From Reddybacter sp041277045 (GTDB lineage Bacteria; Pseudomonadota; Gammaproteobacteria; Pseudomonadales; Porticoccaceae), in assembly GCA_041277045.1 (NCBI GenBank), contig JBGFSY010000002.1, positions 310,001 through 374,000 on the forward strand: 64,000 bases of DNA. The letters are read 5' to 3'. Position 1 is the stretch's first letter; every line of letters starts with the position of its first letter. Shown one piece after another: positions 35,737 through 44,907 of the stretch. Under the pieces are notes generated by a model, which worked only from the letters and a program-made list of their open reading frames with translations, ran no database searches and was not told where the DNA came from. The position numbers were made by a program, and so were the translations under genes.

Positions 35737-36060
35737 TACTCTGTATGGTATATCGCACTTGGAGGACTTTCTGTAACGCAGGCGGCTGTTGTTCAGTTAT
35801 TTGTTCCAATAATTGCAGCGATAGGCGGTGTAATATTTACCAATGAATTAATTACAATGCGTTTAGTAGAGTCATCTGCCTTGGCTCTTGGTGGTATTCT
35901 GATTGTAATCTTGGGGAGAAACTATCTTATATCGCGGGCTTCAAAAAAAGATAACAAGCGCGAGCGCATGGATCAATCTTCAGCTGCGCGCCAAATTGTC
36001 CGGAACTTTCAAAGCTTGATCACCAGCGCCTTACTCTTTGTGTATATCGTTTCTATCTGA
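35737..36060 (+). pseudogene. EamA/DMT-family transporter C-terminal fragment
   Basis: The frame reads YSVWYIALGGLSVTQAAVVQ, then FVPIIAAIGGVIFTNELI and a last hydrophobic helix ALGGILIVILGRN, the end of an EamA drug/metabolite transporter (the last three helices). It continues with an unrelated-looking tail to TGA at 36058-36060. The N-terminal two thirds are missing; the bases 35490-35736 in front do not give a recognisable continuation. Confidence 0.75.
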
Positions 36061-36123
36061 GCCTGCCATGTTTTGGCGCTGTATTAAAAGGGTGGTTAAG
36101 ATGACGTTGTGTGTTTGATGTTT

Positions 36124-36723
36124 TTAGGCTGATAAATTCTGGTGCAAGGCTTGGTTATGGGCGCACATCTTTAATACGGTCTGTTCAAAGCGAAGCAGCT
36201 TTCGAGCTATTTTCTTTTTTGCTAAAGAATCAATGTAGTTGCAAATAGGGATAAAATCTGAGTTGCCAATATTATCAATAAGAATCAGGCGACCTTCGTT
36301 GGGGCCGGTTTTTTTATACATAATATTCTTTGGCGACAGGGTCATGGTGATAATGGACTGTCGATAGAGTTCCCGTTTAAAAACGCTAATAGCTTGGCTT
36401 ATTCCTAGATTTTCTGCGCTATCTAAGTGCTCAGCGGAAAGATAATGCAAGAGTGTTTTTGAGATCTCACCATCGAAATCTCTGATCAAATCAAAGACGG
36501 CACCTGCGCCCATATTGGTTTCGATGAGCCCGTGAAAGCGGGGCAGTATGTCCCAGCAAATATCTCTTTTTTGCAGAAGTTTGTAGTAACTTTGTTCGCG
36601 TTTACTCTCTGACAAATCGCCGGCAACGACGACTTTGATGCAGAGGTTTCCGTCCTCGGGGTGAACATAACACTCGCGGTGTAAACCTTTGCCAACGAAG
36701 TATGAGGCATCCAGTAAAATCAT
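36124..36723 (-). CDS. yrbL: YrbL-like protein
   Basis: A 199-residue YrbL-family protein with a protein kinase-like fold. The glycine loop is reduced (VGKGLHRECYVHPEDGNLCIKVV, given in part), followed by DIXXRFHG-like DILPRFHGLIETN and a catalytic-loop-like SPKNIMY and LILIDNIGN, in place of the kinase HRDxxxxN and DFG. E. coli yrbL is under PhoP/PmrA control; no such box is seen here. Start ATG 36723, about 108 bases from the end of the sortase sensor kinase gene. Confidence 0.85.
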   Translation of the reverse strand: MILLDASYFVGKGLHRECYVHPEDGNLCIKVVVAGDLSESKREQSYYKLLQKRDICWDILPRFHGLIETNMGAGAVFDLIRDFDGEISKTLLHYLSAEHLDSAENLGISQAISVFKRELYRQSIITMTLSPKNIMYKKTGPNEGRLILIDNIGNSDFIPICNYIDSLAKKKIARKLLRFEQTVLKMCAHNQALHQNLSA

Positions 36724-36831
36724 TTTTGCCCCAGAGAGCTATTGTTTGTCGAGTTGAATGTGTTGACTACCAAGGTGAAGTATTGCCTTCGATAGCGGTG
36801 CCGATTATAAACGATAGTGGCGTGGTAGGGT

Positions 36832-38970
36832 CTACTTCTTGTTAGGGTTTGTGAATGCGATGCTTGCGCTGAAAATAACACCTTCTCCCTGGCTTAGATT
36901 TTCTACCGTTAAATCACCGCCGTGACGCTCGCAGATTAAGCGTGCGATATACAGGCCCAGCCCCAGGTGTTGGCTGTTTGCATTGGCGTGTTCAGAGCTG
37001 CGGCGGCTGTGAAAGAGCTGGAACAGCTCTGCCATTTCCACCTCTTTTATTATTGGGCCGTAGTTTTTAACACCTATAAAACAGTGGCTTTTCGTTGTGC
37101 TGAGTCTTATTTCTATACGCGTATCGTGAGTGGCAAAGTCGACAGCGTTGTCGAATAGTTTGTCGAGTAACTGTTCAATATGAATATCGGAGCCCTGAAC
37201 CCAGACATCATCGTCAGGTGTGCTCAGCTCAATTTTGAGCGGGCAGCGGCGGCTCTGATTCTTGAAGTAGGTGGTAAGCAGGGCGCTTAAATTAATCGGC
37301 AATATTTCATCGCTATTCAGCGCATCTCCAAGACTGGCGGCTTCAGCCAGACTATCGACGATGGCGCTAATACGCTGCAATCCTCGTTGTGCGCTGTCGA
37401 TATAGGTTTTGTCCCCACCCTGAGATTGCAGGTGCTCTAGCGAGGTGGCCGCCGTGTTGAGGGGGTTGTTAATTTCGTGACGCAGGGTGCGGGGGATGGC
37501 GCTGAGGAATTGTTGGTAACGAGTAAGTCGGGCCAGCAGCTGCTCAATATTGCGGCTCAGGTCGCCAATTTCGTCACCGGCATGGGTGCCACGAATGTCG
37601 ACACGCTGCTGCATTCGCCCCCATTCATCACTGGCTCTGTCGGTATCGCTGCCCAGTCGCGTAATGCGCCAGGTGAGGCGGGCGGAGAAGAGTAATAAGA
37701 CGATAACGATGGCACTTAAACTCAGTAAAGATAAGAGGGCGATATGCTGCAGAGAGTGGCGTTGCAGGCTCAGAATGGTGGCGGTGCTCTGTTCGATTAA
37801 AACCACACCAATAACGCTGTCGCCATCGAGAATAGGCTGAGCGGCAGCGATGATTTGATGGCGACCATCCAGAGAGGCTCGTCGCTGCGTACTGCCAAGC
37901 CCGGTCATGGCGGTGTGTAACAAAGCGTCATCGCGGCTGAGTGTTTGCAGGGGGTCAAAGTCTTTAAGCTGCTGACTGCTGGCGCCAATGAGCTTGCCCA
38001 ATATTGCGTCAATAAGGCTTTGCCAAAGGGGGATAGCATGCTGTTGTTCAGCGTTGAGATAATCTTCTGTTTGATCAGCCAAACCACCGGCGATAGCGCG
38101 GACATGCAAGACGCTATCAAAAATCCAGATTTGCGCTTCTTCCCTCTGTAAGCCTTGAATAATAGCTTCTGTGGCGACGGAGCGGATAAGCACCCGGTTG
38201 TAAGCACCCTGATTAATTTGCGGGAAGGTGCGACTCATGTGGGCGATGGTGCGTTGCTGTGGGTCGTCGACATCGGCCACCGCAAGCCCTAGCTGGTGCT
38301 GCTCACCGAGCATTGAGAGGGGCAGGCTAAATTCAATGCTGTAGCCATCCTCGTCGATATCAACATAGCCCTGTAGGCGGTAGTCGGGATTACCCGGTGT
38401 TGCGATACGCCAATCTTCATCGACGGCGTAGGCAGTGATTTTACCGCTGCCCTCAAAGGTAATGAGTAAGCGTCCCTCGTTATTGTCCGCATCTTTAAAA
38501 TAAAAACGCACATGGTCACTGTGGTCGAGTCTTAAATAGGCGGGGTGACGATAAACCGGCGATGAATCGTGGACCTTTAGCAGGCCATAAATGCGCTGTT
38601 TATTTTCGCCGATAATGAGTGAGAATTTCGGGCCGGGTGCTTCGCCATAGTGTTGGCTGCGTTGCTCCAGCCCCTGCCAGTCTTCGGCAAAACCATCAAG
38701 CAGTATGCGCCCGGGCAGTGGATAGAGGGGCAGTTCGGCAAGTTGACTGGTGCTAGCGGGATTGTCATCGAACAGTTCTCTGCGTCCGTGTAGCAGGGCG
38801 GCAATGCCGCTAGCGGTGAGGAGTTGCGCTTCGGCTTGCCCGTCGGTTAAAAATTGCTGCATGGCGCGCAGCGATTGTAGACCCAGCCAGGGAATAAGTA
38901 GCAACACGCAACCGGCCAGCAATAATTTGCTAGCCAGGCGGGGGCCGATAATGCGTGAGCCAAATTTCAT
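36832..38970 (-). CDS. pdsS: Dedicated sortase system histidine kinase
   Basis: A 712-residue membrane sensor kinase. The N-terminal membrane helix (about 14-31) is followed by a long periplasmic part with a CBM9-like sequence (FYFKDADNNEGRLLITFE, EDGYSIEFSLPLSMLG), a second membrane helix near 405-428, a HAMP linker, the phospho-acceptor His in RTLRHEINNPLNT (about 500) and an ATPase domain ending with GLGLYIARLICERHGG. This architecture, the adjacent OmpR-type regulator and the nearby GN sortase fit the kinase of the proteobacterial dedicated sortase system. It likely senses a cell-surface or carbohydrate signal and controls the divergent operon. Start ATG 38970, 14 bases after the regulator stop. 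Confidence 0.9.
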   Translation of the reverse strand: MKFGSRIIGPRLASKLLLAGCVLLLIPWLGLQSLRAMQQFLTDGQAEAQLLTASGIAALLHGRRELFDDNPASTSQLAELPLYPLPGRILLDGFAEDWQGLEQRSQHYGEAPGPKFSLIIGENKQRIYGLLKVHDSSPVYRHPAYLRLDHSDHVRFYFKDADNNEGRLLITFEGSGKITAYAVDEDWRIATPGNPDYRLQGYVDIDEDGYSIEFSLPLSMLGEQHQLGLAVADVDDPQQRTIAHMSRTFPQINQGAYNRVLIRSVATEAIIQGLQREEAQIWIFDSVLHVRAIAGGLADQTEDYLNAEQQHAIPLWQSLIDAILGKLIGASSQQLKDFDPLQTLSRDDALLHTAMTGLGSTQRRASLDGRHQIIAAAQPILDGDSVIGVVLIEQSTATILSLQRHSLQHIALLSLLSLSAIVIVLLLFSARLTWRITRLGSDTDRASDEWGRMQQRVDIRGTHAGDEIGDLSRNIEQLLARLTRYQQFLSAIPRTLRHEINNPLNTAATSLEHLQSQGGDKTYIDSAQRGLQRISAIVDSLAEAASLGDALNSDEILPINLSALLTTYFKNQSRRCPLKIELSTPDDDVWVQGSDIHIEQLLDKLFDNAVDFATHDTRIEIRLSTTKSHCFIGVKNYGPIIKEVEMAELFQLFHSRRSSEHANANSQHLGLGLYIARLICERHGGDLTVENLSQGEGVIFSASIAFTNPNKK

Positions 38971-38984
38971 TCTTTGATGGCCGC

Positions 38985-39686
38985 TTAGTCTTCTTGCACC
39001 CAGCGATAGCCGTGGCCGTATTCATTGCCAATGCAGGCAAAGGCGCTGTCGAGGCCACAGAATTTGCGGCGAATATTGCGCATGTGGGTATTGATGGTAT
39101 TGCGGGTGACATATTGCTGAATGGTGGCCTGCATTAAAGCCTCGTAGGCCACGGGGTAGCCGGGCCTGCGCGCCAGTGCCGCGATAAGGCGGAACTCGGT
39201 AATGGTCAGCTCCAGTAATTGCTCACGCCAGTGAATCTGCATGGCGTCTTCGTCTATGGATAAGTGCCCTGTTTCGTGGGCGGGGCGCGTGGCGGGAGTG
39301 GGGTCGTCGCGCAGGGCTTTTAAGCGCAGTAAAGAGGCGATGCGCTCAACCAAAAATCCGAGGCTGACGGGCTTGGGCTGGTAGTCCCAGGCACCGAGAC
39401 GCAGGCCCGATATTTTATCAATTTCATCGACCCGCTCGGTCAAAAACAACACGGGTAAATTGGCTTCAATGGCGAGTAACTCCCTGCACAATTGAAAGCC
39501 TGCATCGATTTCATTACCGAGAATAATATCCAGTACCACCAGGTCGGGCATTGTACGACTCATCGCTTCGCGGGCGCTTGCCCTTTCGGCGTATACGCTG
39601 ATCTCGTAGCCTTGTTTTTCCAGTGCTGTTGCGTAGTTATGTCGCTGGTCGGGGTCGTCCTCAACAATGGCGATCTTATAGCTCAA
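38985..39686 (-). CDS. pdsR: Dedicated sortase system response regulator (OmpR-type)
   Basis: A response regulator with receiver domain (IAIVEDDPDQRHNYA at the start, phospho-Asp in DLVVLDIILG, Lys in YQPKPVSL) and a winged-helix DNA-binding domain at the C-terminus (ELTITEFRLIAALARRPGYP). The start TTG 39686 gives 233 residues, normal for the family; a longer frame to 39893 would add 69 residues that are not found in such regulators and would overlap the small gene at 39849. It is followed after 14 bases by the kinase gene and faces away from the sortase operon, which it probably regulates. Confidence 0.9.
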   Translation of the reverse strand: MSYKIAIVEDDPDQRHNYATALEKQGYEISVYAERASAREAMSRTMPDLVVLDIILGNEIDAGFQLCRELLAIEANLPVLFLTERVDEIDKISGLRLGAWDYQPKPVSLGFLVERIASLLRLKALRDDPTPATRPAHETGHLSIDEDAMQIHWREQLLELTITEFRLIAALARRPGYPVAYEALMQATIQQYVTRNTINTHMRNIRRKFCGLDSAFACIGNEYGHGYRWVQED

Positions 39687-39848
39687 GTGCGTTTCTCTTC
39701 GTTTAAACGTGTTGGGGCTAGCATACCTCTTCGTTTGTATGAGATCCCTTTTGACCGCCATAAATCCATGACTTCTCCATTTTCTCACCACTAATACTGC
39801 AGTTTTTTTCGCTTCAATAGTTTTAAACCGATGAAGAGGAAGGATGTG
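39687..39848. promoter_or_regulatory. Divergent promoter region of the sortase system
   Basis: The 162 bases between the regulator start and the small gene must contain promoters for both operons. I could not pick a clear operator; direct repeats for PdsR binding are not obvious by eye. Confidence 0.45.
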
Positions 39849-40037
39849 ATGAAAAAATTTGTAGCAATTTGCGATGACCTGCTTGATAGCCAACCGCAGA
39901 TGTTGGGTCGGCTGGTGCCTTATAGCTGTGACTATCCCTGTCAGCGTTTGTATCGACAGCCCCTTGACGAGCTACCTGGGTTAGCTCCCGTACAACTGGC
40001 TTTGACCTTACAGCGCGAGGGCAACAGCCATGACTAA
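39849..40037 (+). CDS. Small unknown protein, first gene of the sortase operon
   Basis: A 62-residue protein with no family that I recognise. It has a strong ribosome binding site (GAGGAAGGA at 39837-39845) before the ATG at 39849, and its end overlaps the start of pdsO by eight bases, so translation seems coupled. The sequence contains SYSCDYPCQRLYRQ-like cysteines (SCDYPC) and a Pro/Leu-rich second half (DELPGLAPVQLAL). No signal peptide or membrane helix. An ATG at 39831 would add six residues but lies within the ribosome binding site region. Confidence 0.55.
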   Translation: MKKFVAICDDLLDSQPQMLGRLVPYSCDYPCQRLYRQPLDELPGLAPVQLALTLQREGNSHD

Positions 40038-40683
40038 CTACAATTTTGTATTGGCACGGCGGGTGAGTGTGTCTGTTCTATTACTGGCAGGCTTGCTGTC
40101 GCTAGAGGCCTGTCAGCTCAGTGCGCCAACAACGCAGAAGGCAGCTACAAACGCTTTGAATACGGATGCACCGGGCAGCCTCGAGAAAGTGGCAGTACCG
40201 GTGGAAAGGTCTGTCGAGACAAGGCCTGTTTTATCCGTCCGGCACCCCCTCCTACAGGGTCGGCTCAGTGAAAAACATTTTGTGATTCCCGTTGCCCGCA
40301 GCGGTGATTTTGCGCCGGATGAACTTGATGAATATGTCCTCAATATTATCGAACAATCACGCCATTGGGAGTATGTATCTGAGTTGCAGGTTCACGGGCA
40401 CACCGACAGTGAGGGCTCTGAATTAAGCAATATGTTGCTATCAATTCGCCGCGCCAATCGCGTTGCCGAGCGTTTTGAAGAGCTGGGTGTGGAAGCGGGT
40501 TTGTTGCTGATCGAAGCCCACGGTGAAACCCAGGCGATTGCCGATAACACGACGCTGGATGGACGCATCGCCAATCGGCGTATTGAGATTGTATTGATTG
40601 GTCATGTTGGTGAGGGGGCGGATGATGACGAACAATATAAAGCGGTGGTTGCAGAATTGCCTTCTCAGGGGGGCAAGCCATGA
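40030..40683 (+). CDS. pdsO: Sortase-system OmpA-family protein PdsO
   Basis: A 217-residue exported protein. The signal sequence ends in a lipobox-like LSLEAC near residue 28, which suggests a lipoprotein. The C-terminal OmpA-like domain has ELQVHGHTDSEGS and NRVAERFEELGV, ending with DGRIANRRIEIVLIG; it binds peptidoglycan in relatives. It corresponds to the OmpA-like member of the dedicated sortase system. Its end overlaps the target gene start (ATGA). No metal site or extra domain visible. Confidence 0.88.
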   Translation: MTNYNFVLARRVSVSVLLLAGLLSLEACQLSAPTTQKAATNALNTDAPGSLEKVAVPVERSVETRPVLSVRHPLLQGRLSEKHFVIPVARSGDFAPDELDEYVLNIIEQSRHWEYVSELQVHGHTDSEGSELSNMLLSIRRANRVAERFEELGVEAGLLLIEAHGETQAIADNTTLDGRIANRRIEIVLIGHVGEGADDDEQYKAVVAELPSQGGKP

Positions 40684-42770
40684 GTCGATTCTTTCATTCT
40701 ATCGTAGCAATTCTTCGTTTATTCCGCTGTGTACACAAGCGGAGCTGCTTGCTGTTCACGCTGCTTGTCGTTACCGGTAGCGCCAATGCCATTGCTGATA
40801 CCAATAGCGCCCCCGCAGAAATGGGCTTGCTGGGCAGTGCTATGTTGGCGCTCAATTTTAGCGATGGCCGCGATGAAATTATCGCGCCGCAATTACACAG
40901 CAAGGTAGATATTCATATTACCGGGCCCATTGCGCGGGTGAGGGTGGTGCAAACCTTCAGCAATCCCTCTGATGCCTGGGCCGAAGCGGTGTATACCTTT
41001 CCGCTGCCCCCGGATAGTGCTGTTGACCAGCTGCAAATGCACATTGGCGAGCGAATTATTGAAGGTGAAATACAGGAGCGTGGAGCGGCGCATAAAATTT
41101 ATCAGCAGGCCCGGCAGGCAGGGCAACAAGCTGCCCTCGTTGAACAACACCGGCCTAATATATTTAGTACTAAGGTGGCCAATGTGCCACCCGGCGAAGG
41201 GCTGACAGTGGTGCTTGAATATCAGCAGCAAGTGATGCGTCGGGGTTCGCGCTTTAGCTTGCACTATCCGATGAGTATTACGCCTCGTTACACGCCCAGC
41301 AATGGTCTCGCCGAAACAGGTTCAGTGGTCAATGATAAGCCCCTTACTCAGCTTGCCACCGCATTGGCTGGTGAAAATAATAATGCCACGGAAATTTGGC
41401 TTGATTTACAGGTGGGTTTTGAACTCGATGAGGTCGAAAGTCGCTACCACGCGGTGAGCAAAACTCGCGTCGATGACAGTCATTGGCAGTTGTGGCTTGA
41501 TCCCGAAACACACGATGCTAATGCCGATTTTGTTGTTGAGTGGCAGGGGCGAGAATTAGCAGTGCCCCAGGCCCACATTTTCACCCAGGCTTTTGCCGGG
41601 CACGAATATGCCCTGCTACAAGTGATGCCGCCACAGGTAAAGCTTGAACAATATCGACAAGCCCGGGACATCGTTTATGTGATTGATACCTCGGGGTCGA
41701 TGGGCGGGGAATCCTTGCGTCAGGCAAAGCGAGCTCTGCTATGGGCTATTGAGCGGCTGGATAGAGAGGACCGCTTTAATATTATTGAGTTTAATTCCGA
41801 GAGCTGGTCTTTATTCGACACTGAGCGTGAGGCTAGCCCAGGCAATATCACGCGCGCCAGGCGATTCGTGAATGAGCTGGAAGCCCGGGGTGGCACTGAA
41901 ATGCGTAAGGCACTGGATTTGGCTTTATGTGGCCCTTGTACCGATAACAATCGCGCTGGACGCTTACGACAGGTTTTGTTTCTCACCGATGGCGCTATTA
42001 GCAACGAAGTACAGCTATTCGCTGCAATCAAAGCTCGGCTCGGCAATAGCCGTTTATTTACGGTGAGTATTGGTTCTGCACCTAACCGTTATTTCATGCG
42101 CAAGGCAGCGAAAATGGGGCGGGGAACTTTTGTACATATCGGTAAAATTAATGAAGTGGAGCAAAAAATAACGTAGCTATTTGAACGTATCGACGCACCG
42201 CTAATGAATGACATTGAACTGCAATTAGCCGGTAAAAATATTGACATCAGCCCGGTTTTAATTCCAGATCTCTATGCTGGAGAGCCCCTCATCGTAGCTA
42301 TTAGAGCAGATGATTTGCCAGAGCAAATAATACTGCGAGGGCAGCGTCAGGGTGAGACCTGGCAGCAGACGGTGCCATTGGCCCTTGCCTCAGAAGGAGG
42401 TGGTATTCATGTTGTCTGGGCGCGAAAAAAAATCGAGTCACTATTAGATGAAAGAGCAATGCAGCGTGATGATGAAAGCCGAGAAGATCTGCGTCATCAA
42501 GTGGTCGATATTGCCTTGAATCATCATCTGGTGACGCTCTTCACCAGTTTGGTAGCCGTCGATCAAGTATCGATTAGGCCTGAACTAGAAGCTATTGATA
42601 ATCACCCCATCAATAGCAATGTACCAAAGGGCACGCAATTTGGTTTGGCGCGCACGGCAACGGGGATGACTTATTTTATCGGCACGGGGTTTGTTGTGTT
42701 GATCTTTGCTTTAGCACTCCTTTGGTTGTCACAGCCTTACTCGCAAAATGTGCGACCTGATCTATGTTGA
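40680..42770 (+). pseudogene. Sortase target protein (VIT + VWA) interrupted by an amber codon
   Basis: The single substrate of the dedicated sortase. With the stop at 42174-42176 read through it has 696 residues; without, 498. It starts with a signal peptide (to about GSANAIAD), has a VIT domain at about 55-170, a VWA domain from about 330 with the metal site DTSGSMGG and FLTDGAIS, and after the amber codon a region of about 170 residues, the sorting signal LARTATGM, a membrane helix and a short basic-acidic tail. The amber codon TAG would be CAG (Gln) in EVEQKIT-Q-LFERIDAP, and both sides read in the same frame. It could be a fresh nonsense mutation, a sequencing error, or suppressed. The second half has an ATG at 42204 that could be used for internal start. 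Confidence 0.87.
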
Positions 42771-43378
42771 TGGTTAGAGCAAAAGCTCTGCAGACAGCGG
42801 GGGAGGTGAGGCTTGCGAGTAGTTTGAAATACCTTGGCCTTGTGTTGCTAGTTCTGGGTGCCATTTTGTGGATAAAAGGTGGCTATATTTTCCTTAAAGC
42901 TGAGCTCGGCCCATATTTAATTAATCGTGCCTGGCAACACAGTATGGCCACTGGGGATAAATATAAACCCTGGGGCTGGGCAGATACCTGGCCCGTTGCT
43001 CAGATGCTGGTTCTCTCCCAAAATATTAATCAAATCGTACTGGCGGGTGACAGTGGTCAAGCTCTGGCTTTCGGTCCGGGGCACACCTCGTCGAGTGCTC
43101 AACCGGGAGCTGATGGGCTGGTGGTTATTTCCGGCCATCGCGACACGCATTTTCTTTTTTTGCAGTATTTACAGGAGGATGAGCAGATAATTTTACAAAA
43201 CTGGGAGGGGCAGCACACAGTTTACCGTGTTAGTAGTAGGCAGGTGGTCGATGAAGATGTTTTGATAGCGGCCGATAACAATATTCGAAGCCTGATGTTG
43301 GTTACTTGCTGGCCTTTTGATAGTACTGCAACTAATTCACGGCATCGTTTTATCGTCCAGGCTCAGGTTGTTAATTAG
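42764..43378 (+). CDS. Class GN sortase
   Basis: A 204-residue sortase, a cysteine transpeptidase, of the single-target marine proteobacterial type. The N-terminal membrane helix (about 21-42) anchors it in the inner membrane. Catalytic residues are all present: His125 in ISGHRDTHF, Cys182 in LVTCWPF and Arg195 in SRHRFIV. The start (ATG 42764) overlaps the end of the target gene by seven bases, so it depends on translation of the second half of the target reading frame. The enzyme itself looks active. Confidence 0.95.
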   Translation: MLMVRAKALQTAGEVRLASSLKYLGLVLLVLGAILWIKGGYIFLKAELGPYLINRAWQHSMATGDKYKPWGWADTWPVAQMLVLSQNINQIVLAGDSGQALAFGPGHTSSSAQPGADGLVVISGHRDTHFLFLQYLQEDEQIILQNWEGQHTVYRVSSRQVVDEDVLIAADNNIRSLMLVTCWPFDSTATNSRHRFIVQAQVVN

Positions 43379-43539
43379 ATACCTGAAGCAGGAATGTGGC
43401 ACAAGTGAATGATTGTTATTTGATTTAGACATATTTGTATAAAGTGAGATAGTGACAGAGTTACGCCTAATATCTTGTCTGGCGATGTTCTACCTCTGGA
43501 TGCTGCAAAAATAGCTTTAATTTTGAGGGAAAGTAAACG

Positions 43540-44205
43540 ATGAGCACAGAAAATAACAACGATGATCGCGCAATGGCTGCCCAGCTTTCAAACCCTGAGG
43601 GTGAGCGTGGTATAGAGTTGGCGTCGAACATGAATAAAGCCAACGCCTTGGTAACAGCGTGTACCATTGACTGCCTTATTCCCGAAGCCGGGAAAAATAT
43701 TGTAGAAATTGGCCCCGGCAATGGCATGTTGTCTTTTAGCTTAACTTATACCCTCGAGGGCGATGGTCATTATCAAGCCGTCGAGCGCTCTGCAGATATG
43801 GCACAACAAGTACGCGACAACTTGGCTGAATATGCTGAGTGTCAAATGACTGTTCACAATGAGGATTGCTTTGATGCGCCCATTGAAGACGGTTCCATCG
43901 ATGGTATTTTCGGCGTCAATATTATTTATTTTATTGAAGACATAGTTGCACTGTTTACCCTCTTTGATCGCTGGTTAAAGCCGGGTGGTCGAGTGGCCCT
44001 GGGTATGCGTACTTCAGATACCATGAAAGCCCAAAGTTTTACACAGCACGGTTTTAAATTGCGTGAAAAAGAAGAAATAGAAGCGGCGATGACATCTGTC
44101 GGCTGGCGGCTGGCCGGTAGTGAATACTTTGAAGAAGATGATATCGAACTGGAGGGGAAAATATTAAAAGTTGATGCTCTGGTCCTTTCTGCTAAAAAGA
44201 TGTAA
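43540..44205 (+). CDS. Class I SAM-dependent methyltransferase
   Basis: A 221-residue methyltransferase. The SAM-binding motif I is NIVEIGPGNGMLSFSL, motif II acidic residue in YQAVERSADM, and motif IV FGVNIIYFIEDI follow in the normal order. The C-terminal sheet ends with DALVLSAKKM. Substrate unknown. Start ATG 43540, preceded by GAGGGAAAG. Located 161 bases after the sortase and before a strong hairpin, so it may be its own unit. Confidence 0.87.
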   Translation: MSTENNNDDRAMAAQLSNPEGERGIELASNMNKANALVTACTIDCLIPEAGKNIVEIGPGNGMLSFSLTYTLEGDGHYQAVERSADMAQQVRDNLAEYAECQMTVHNEDCFDAPIEDGSIDGIFGVNIIYFIEDIVALFTLFDRWLKPGGRVALGMRTSDTMKAQSFTQHGFKLREKEEIEAAMTSVGWRLAGSEYFEEDDIELEGKILKVDALVLSAKKM

Positions 44206-44291
44206 GTGTATTGATAGTGCGTTGATTAGATTTCTACTTGATTAAAAGAGTATAAAAAATCTTAATTAAATAGTTAATTCTATTCTAATTT

Positions 44292-44331
44292 AGATAGCAA
44301 AACGGCGCAATAATGCGCCGTTTTGCTATCT
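44292..44331 (+). terminator. Perfect 18-bp stem-loop after the methyltransferase gene
   Basis: AGATAGCAAAACGGCGCA (44292-44309), loop ATAA, and its exact complement TGCGCCGTTTTGCTATCT (44314-44331). Such a long, GC-rich stem ends the methyltransferase transcript; it works in both directions. No T run follows directly, though the stem has TTTT inside. Confidence 0.8.
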
Positions 44332-44354
44332 GTATGAAATTCAAAGGCTAAACT

Positions 44355-44831
44355 ATGCCTTCAGCTAATTTCCCGGAAAACAAAATAAAAGTTGGTCTGA
44401 CACTGGGCGGTGGTTCTGCTCGGGGCTGGTCTCATATTGGTATTATTGCGGTTAATTTCAATGGCAATCTTGTCGGTAGGCACATTGATAAATCAGCACA
44501 CAATAGCGTGGAAGAACGCTCAGCCCATTGGAGTGACAAAATACCCTGGCTCCCTGGTAGCGGGGGTCAAACAAGAAAACAGTGGTGCTGCTAACCATAG
44601 GCGCCGCGCGTATTCGAGACCATTGCCGGCTTTATTAATATTATTCAGGATCGTATTACTCGCAGTCGTATGGTCGGGGAGCCGCCGGATATTTTGATCA
44701 CACCCGAGCTGGCCGATATTGGCTTGTTGGAGTTTCATTGAGCTGCTGAATGTATCGACGAGGGCAAAGAAAGTGTGCGTCGTACGCTGCCGGAAATTCA
44801 GCGTTTGCTCAAGACCTCAGAGGGGCTATAG
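44355..44831 (+). pseudogene. Patatin-like phospholipase (RssA-type), internally deleted
   Basis: The start reads KVGLTLGGGSARGWSHIGII, the oxyanion glycine motif of patatin-like proteins, followed by non-homologous sequence from about 44445. The middle, including the Ser and Asp catalytic sites, is missing. The C-terminal part is recognisable in other frames as NIIQDRITRSRMVGEPPDIL, then ITPELADIGLLEFH with TGA at 44738-44740, and EGKESVRRTLPEIQRLL to TAG 44829. Deletion, frameshift and a nonsense codon make it non-functional. Confidence 0.85.
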
Positions 44832-44907
44832 TGCTGATCTTGAGCTGTTCAATCTTGTAGCGATTTAATACATAAACTAACCAACACTGAAGTTAAGGAG
44901 CAGAATA

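Noticed and set aside
39687..39893. Extension of the sortase response regulator to ATG 39893
   Set aside because: The added 69 residues are not part of OmpR-type regulators and would overlap the divergent small gene; TTG 39686 gives a normal length.
44292..44331. Attachment or resolution site
   Set aside because: A perfect stem right after a gene is more simply a transcription terminator; nothing here points to recombination.
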